The position numbers and the translations under genes are program-made. From positions 1-9,027 of the forward strand of contig SDZP01000124.1 of assembly GCA_004144935.1 (NCBI GenBank): a stretch of DNA of 9,027 nt. The letters are read 5' to 3'. The notes under the pieces were generated by a model. The model ran no database searches and was not told the DNA's origin. It worked only from the letters and a program-made list of their open reading frames with translations. Each line of letters starts with the position of its first letter. Position 1 is the first letter of the stretch. This document shows, in pieces, positions 6,379-9,027 of the stretch. The DNA is from Caulobacteraceae bacterium. GTDB taxonomy: Bacteria > Pseudomonadota > Alphaproteobacteria > Caulobacterales > Caulobacteraceae.

Positions 6379-8306
6379 GACAGCGCTTCCTTCACCGCCG
6401 CGAAGGTCGTCGCCTTCATCGGCGTCGGCACCACGGTCGGCAGGGCGCCCAGCAGGCCGCGCGCCTTGGCCACCCGCTTGGGTTCTTCCTCGAATAGAGA
6501 AGCAAGTTGTTCGACGAGCACCCCGCCCAGCTGCTCGACATCGACGATGGTCACCGCTCGCCGGTAGTAGCGCGTCACGTCATGGCCGATGCCGATGGCC
6601 AGCAGTTCGACAGGGCTGCGATTCTCGATCTCGCCGATCACCTGCCGCAGGTGGCGCTCCAGGTAGTGGCCGCTGTTCACCGACAGGGTCGAGTCATCCA
6701 CCGGAGCCCCGTCGCTGATCACCATCAGGATGCGGCGTTGCTCGGGCCGGCTCATCATCCGCTGGTGCGCCCACATCAGCGCCTCGCCGTCGATGTTCTC
6801 CTTCAGCAGGCCCTCGCGCATCATCAGGCCGAGGTTCTTGCGGGCCCGCCGCCAGGGACTGTCGGCCGATTTGTAGATGATGTGGCGCAGGTCGTTCAGC
6901 CGGCCCGGGGACGGCGGCTTGCCGGCCTTGATCCAGTCGTCGCGGCTGATGCCGCCCTTCCAGGCCCGGGTCGTGAAGCCGAGGATCTCGACCTTCACCG
7001 CGCAGCGCTCGAGGGTGCGCGCCAGGATGTCGGCGCAGACCGCCGCCACCATGATCGGCCGCCCGCGCATGGAGCCGCTATTGTCGATCAGCAGGGTGAC
7101 CACCGTGTCGCGGAAGTCGGTGTCGCTCTCCTGCTTGAAGCTGAGCGGCGCGGTCGGGTCGATGATGATCCGCGGCAGGCGGGCGACGTCCAGCATCCCC
7201 TCTTCCAGGTCGAACTGCCAGGACCGGTTCTGCTGCGCCAGCAGCCGCCGCTGCAGCTTGTTGGCCAGGCGCGAGACGACGCTGGAAAGACTGGCCAGCT
7301 GCTGGTCCAGATAGGCCCGCAGCCGGGTCAGCTCCTCGGGATCGCAGAGGTCCTCGGCCGGCTCGATCTCATCGTGGGCGGCCGTGAAGATCTTGTAGGC
7401 CGGCTCGGGCCGGCCGGTATCCTTGGGGTCCGGCCGGGCCGGCTTGGCGCCGTCGCCCATCTCCGGCGCCTCGTCGCTCATCTCGGCGTCCGGGTCGTCC
7501 TCGCTCTCGACGGCCTGCTCCTCGCCGTCGTCCTGGTCGCTGTCGGTGGTCTCGGTCTCCTGCATGGAGCTGCCTTCGGGCGACTGGCCCTCGCCGTCGC
7601 CGTCGGTGTCGTCCGACTGCTCCTGCTGCTCCTCGCCCTGCTCGTCCTCCTCGCCCTCGGTCGGGTCCGCGCCCTCGTCGCCCATGTCCAGGTCGCGCAG
7701 GATGGCCCGCGTCACCTTGGCGAAGGCCGACTGGTCATCGATATTGCCGGCCAGCCGGTCGAGGTCGGCGCCGGCCTTGGCCTCGATCTCGGCCCGGAAC
7801 TGGTCGACCAAGGCCTGCACCGCGACCGGCGGCGCCTGGCCGGTCAGCCGCTCGCGGACCATCAGGCTGACGATGTCGGCCAGCGGCGCGTTGGCCCGGT
7901 CCTGCATCCGCGCCAGGCCCTTGCGCTCGATGGCCAGCTCGAGAACCGTCGTCAGGTTCTGGCGCACGCCGCCCAGAGCGTTGGAGCCGATGGCCTCGAT
8001 GCGCGCCTGCTCGACGGCCTCGAACACCGCCTGGCCCTGCGGCGAGGCCGGCCGGCCGCGCGAATGAGCGGCGGCGTCATGGTGCGCCAGGCGCAGCGCC
8101 ATCTGGTCGGCCAGCCCGCGAATCCGCGAGGCCTCGGCCGGACTCAGGTCGCGCGGCGGGTGCGGCAGCACCGCCCGGTTGCCGGACAGCTGCGGCCCGT
8201 CGCCCGAGAACACCACCTCCAGGTCCGGCATCTCGGCCAGCGATCGCGCCGCGTGGGCCAGCGCGCGCTTGAAGGGTTCGGTCGGGCTCTCGGTCTTGCC
8301 GCTCAT
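6375..8306 (-). CDS. cobT: Cobaltochelatase subunit CobT
   Basis: CobT works with the AAA+ subunit CobS and the large subunit CobN to insert Co2+ into hydrogenobyrinic acid a,c-diamide in aerobic cobalamin synthesis, in the cytoplasm. The 643 residues show the expected three parts: an N-terminal CobT domain (to about residue 205, including EAVEQARIEAIGSNALGGV), a very acidic Glu/Asp/Gln/Ser linker (about 208-300), and a C-terminal von Willebrand A domain. The VWA metal site is DNSGS at 408-412, with a second loop SDGAPVDD around 532. Length is normal. The ATG at 8304-8306 is the natural first start, without a strong Shine-Dalgarno sequence. It is the first gene of the operon with the phytase-like lipoprotein and lldD. 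cobS, often the upstream partner, is absent here; the gene upstream is on the other strand. Confidence 0.95.
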   Translation of the reverse strand: MSGKTESPTEPFKRALAHAARSLAEMPDLEVVFSGDGPQLSGNRAVLPHPPRDLSPAEASRIRGLADQMALRLAHHDAAAHSRGRPASPQGQAVFEAVEQARIEAIGSNALGGVRQNLTTVLELAIERKGLARMQDRANAPLADIVSLMVRERLTGQAPPVAVQALVDQFRAEIEAKAGADLDRLAGNIDDQSAFAKVTRAILRDLDMGDEGADPTEGEEDEQGEEQQEQSDDTDGDGEGQSPEGSSMQETETTDSDQDDGEEQAVESEDDPDAEMSDEAPEMGDGAKPARPDPKDTGRPEPAYKIFTAAHDEIEPAEDLCDPEELTRLRAYLDQQLASLSSVVSRLANKLQRRLLAQQNRSWQFDLEEGMLDVARLPRIIIDPTAPLSFKQESDTDFRDTVVTLLIDNSGSMRGRPIMVAAVCADILARTLERCAVKVEILGFTTRAWKGGISRDDWIKAGKPPSPGRLNDLRHIIYKSADSPWRRARKNLGLMMREGLLKENIDGEALMWAHQRMMSRPEQRRILMVISDGAPVDDSTLSVNSGHYLERHLRQVIGEIENRSPVELLAIGIGHDVTRYYRRAVTIVDVEQLGGVLVEQLASLFEEEPKRVAKARGLLGALPTVVPTPMKATTFAAVKEALS

Positions 8307-8408
8307 GGGACCGTTTTAAACACCCGCGCCGGGCGGGGGAAAGGCCAAGCGACGGATTTACCCTGTTTGCGAGCAAGGACTTAACCGCGGCTGGATATCG
8401 TCCTCGCC
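8307..8408. promoter_or_regulatory. Divergent intergenic region cobT / flagellar-like miniprotein
   Basis: These 102 bases must contain the promoters of the cobT operon (minus) and probably of the miniprotein gene (plus). A TTTAAA lies just before cobT and a TTAACC at 8382-8387, but I cannot identify convincing -35/-10 pairs, a sigma-54 GG-N10-GC element or a full CtrA site. Confidence 0.4.
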
Positions 8409-8627
8409 ATGCAGGCGATCACCTCAGCCACCGCCGGCCTCGCGGCCGCCTCCCAACGCCTCCAGGCGAGCGCCGAGCGCACGGCCTCCTGGGGCCTGAA
8501 TTCGAACGTCGACCTGGCCAAGGAGGCCGTGGAGCAGATCTCCGCCGAGGTCGCCTTCAAGGCCAATGTCGCCGTCATCCGCAGCGCCAACGACATGATG
8601 GGCGAGCTGCTGGACATGCTGGTCTAG
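8409..8627 (+). CDS. Flagellar rod/hook-like miniprotein (terminal helices only)
   Basis: This 72-residue protein resembles the two ends of flagellar rod and hook proteins (FlgB/C/E/F/G) joined directly. Residues 3-26 (AITSATAGLAAASQRLQASA) look like their N-terminal helix. Residues 33-71 match the C-terminal helix pattern NVDLAxExVxxI, AFxANxxVIxxADxMxGxLLD very well (NVDLAKEAVEQISAEVAFKA, then SANDMMGELLDML). In full rod proteins the two helices are separated by 100 or more residues and together form the inner coiled-coil tube; here only about six residues (27-32) link them. There is no signal peptide, as usual for type III export substrates. ATG start; no clear Shine-Dalgarno. No other flagellar gene is nearby. 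It could be a minor axial component or a regulator of export; function is inferred from motif resemblance only. Confidence 0.6.
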   Translation: MQAITSATAGLAAASQRLQASAERTASWGLNSNVDLAKEAVEQISAEVAFKANVAVIRSANDMMGELLDMLV

Positions 8628-8781
8628 CACCCCACCCCGATCATGCTCGCGAATGCGGGCATCCATACGCGGGTGGCCTTACCTCATGCGGTCTGGATGC
8701 CTGGCCACACACCCGGAAATTCGTGAACCCGCCAACACCGCATGGATGCCCGCATACGCGAGCATGATCGCAGGATGGGGT
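8628..8781. repeat. REP-like palindromic intergenic element
   Basis: The arms 8639-8667 and 8741-8769 are inverted copies matching at 27 of 29 positions (core ATGCTCGCG...ATGCGGGCATCCAT). Complementarity continues outward to about 8629 and 8781 (ACCCCACCCC against GGATGGGGT, with small gaps). Inside are further short pairings: CATGCGGT (8685-8692) with ACCGCATG (8737-8744), and GTGGCC (8673-8678) with GGCCAC (8703-8708). No protein-coding gene is evident. It lies between two convergent genes and could act as a bidirectional terminator; the form suggests a dispersed genome repeat. Confidence 0.65.
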
Positions 8782-8813
8782 ACCCGCCCGCGGTCAACCG
8801 GCTGGCTGCGGAC

Positions 8814-9027
8814 TCAATCCGTCCAGTCCCGCGTGAACCCCAGAAACTCGCCCTTCGCGTCATCCCCGTCGAAGCCCTGGATGCTGTCACCCGGCAGGAC
8901 CACCACGACCTTCCCCGCCTTGTCGAACAGCGTCACCCGCCCCTTGGCGACCTCCCAGCGGCTGATCCTCGACCAGGGCGCCGGGCAGTCCGCGCCCGGG
9001 ATCAGCCGCTGGGAGGTCGCCAAGGGG
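8814..9027 (-). CDS. AprI/Inh-like protease inhibitor domain protein, 3' part (start outside window)
   Basis: The minus-strand frame is open to the window edge, giving 70 visible C-terminal residues and no true start (a TTG at 9023 is only the first available start codon). The segment DCPAPWSRISRWEVAKGRVT, continuing LFDKAGKVVVVL, follows the pattern of the AprI/Inh family: a conserved Cys, then W, then a glycine turn and a LxDxxG strand, a small periplasmic beta-barrel that inhibits secreted metalloproteases. The tail PGDSIQGFDGDDAKGEFLGF gives no further clue. The visible N-terminal ten residues lie in one arm of a perfect 29-bp inverted repeat that ends at the window edge, so they may be unreliable. 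Family assignment is moderate; other small periplasmic beta-barrel proteins are possible. Confidence 0.5.
   Translation of the reverse strand, partial: PLATSQRLIPGADCPAPWSRISRWEVAKGRVTLFDKAGKVVVVLPGDSIQGFDGDDAKGEFLGFTRDWTD
8940..9027. repeat. Perfect 29-bp inverted repeat at the window end
   Basis: Bases 8940-8968 and 8999-9027 are exact reverse complements (arm begins CCCCTTGGCGACCTCCCAGC), separated by 30 bases that themselves contain GGGCG (8976-8980) pairing with CGCCC (8993-8997). The outer arm reaches the very last base, so the repeat may continue beyond the window. It lies wholly within the Inh-like gene. Confidence 0.9.

Noticed and set aside
7490..7680. Low-complexity repeat (CTCGTC/CTCCTC-like) resembling a DNA repeat array
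   Set aside because: This is the coding sequence of CobT's normal acidic linker; there are no spacers or regular units, so it is neither a CRISPR array nor an independent repeat.
6507..8384. Long plus-strand open frame (625 codons) opposite cobT, with an apparent Leu/Val-rich stretch
   Set aside because: The hydrophobic run is the antisense of CobT's acidic Glu/Asp linker, not a membrane domain. CobT has clear motifs; this frame has none.
8314..8390. Possible CtrA or sigma-54 site upstream of the flagellar-like miniprotein
   Set aside because: The TTAA elements are far apart and the GG and GC pairs are about 13 bases apart instead of 10, so neither consensus is met.
1..9027. Search for tRNA, rRNA, integrase, transposase, CRISPR or toxin-antitoxin and defence genes
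   Set aside because: No cloverleaf, conserved rRNA segment, transposase motif, regular repeat-spacer pattern or defence-type domain was recognised; the window looks like ordinary chromosomal backbone.

Overview
The window is GC-rich, gene-dense DNA with strong third-position GC bias, typical of an alphaproteobacterium. The gene set fits Caulobacteraceae (Caulobacter, Phenylobacterium, Brevundimonas and relatives): a long-form L28 protein, a CobT cobaltochelatase subunit, a TTGACG-type housekeeping promoter and a miniature flagellar rod-like protein. The lineage is inferred from protein character and motifs; no search was run.

Layout. Positions 1-492 hold the C-terminal end of a secreted RTX calcium-binding protein. 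It converges on a lipoprotein amidohydrolase of the YtcJ type (489-2186, minus). An intergenic stretch (2187-2467) with a hairpin and a CtrA-like dyad separates this from a small exported DUF3617 protein (2468-2920, minus). That gene diverges from rpmB (3138-3437, plus), which has its own recognisable promoter and a strong hairpin terminator. A DUF72/YecE gene (3540-4262, plus) follows and converges on a three-gene minus-strand operon running from 8306 to 4259: cobT, a phytase-like-domain lipoprotein, and lldD. Each junction in the operon overlaps by four bases, implying translational coupling. At the right end are a 72-residue flagellar-rod-like miniprotein (8409-8627, plus), a long palindromic intergenic repeat (8628-8781), and the 3' end of a gene resembling the AprI/Inh protease-inhibitor family (8814-9027, minus).

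Function. Most genes are housekeeping or metabolic: translation (L28), metal chelation for cobalamin (CobT), lactate oxidation (LldD) and envelope-attached or exported proteins. I see no defence system, integrase, insertion sequence, CRISPR array, tRNA or rRNA. The most unusual items are the flagellar miniprotein, which keeps only the two terminal helices of rod/hook proteins; a perfect 29-bp inverted repeat that ends exactly at the window edge inside the Inh-like gene; the REP-like palindrome; and two convergent gene pairs that each share one CTAG as overlapping stop codons.
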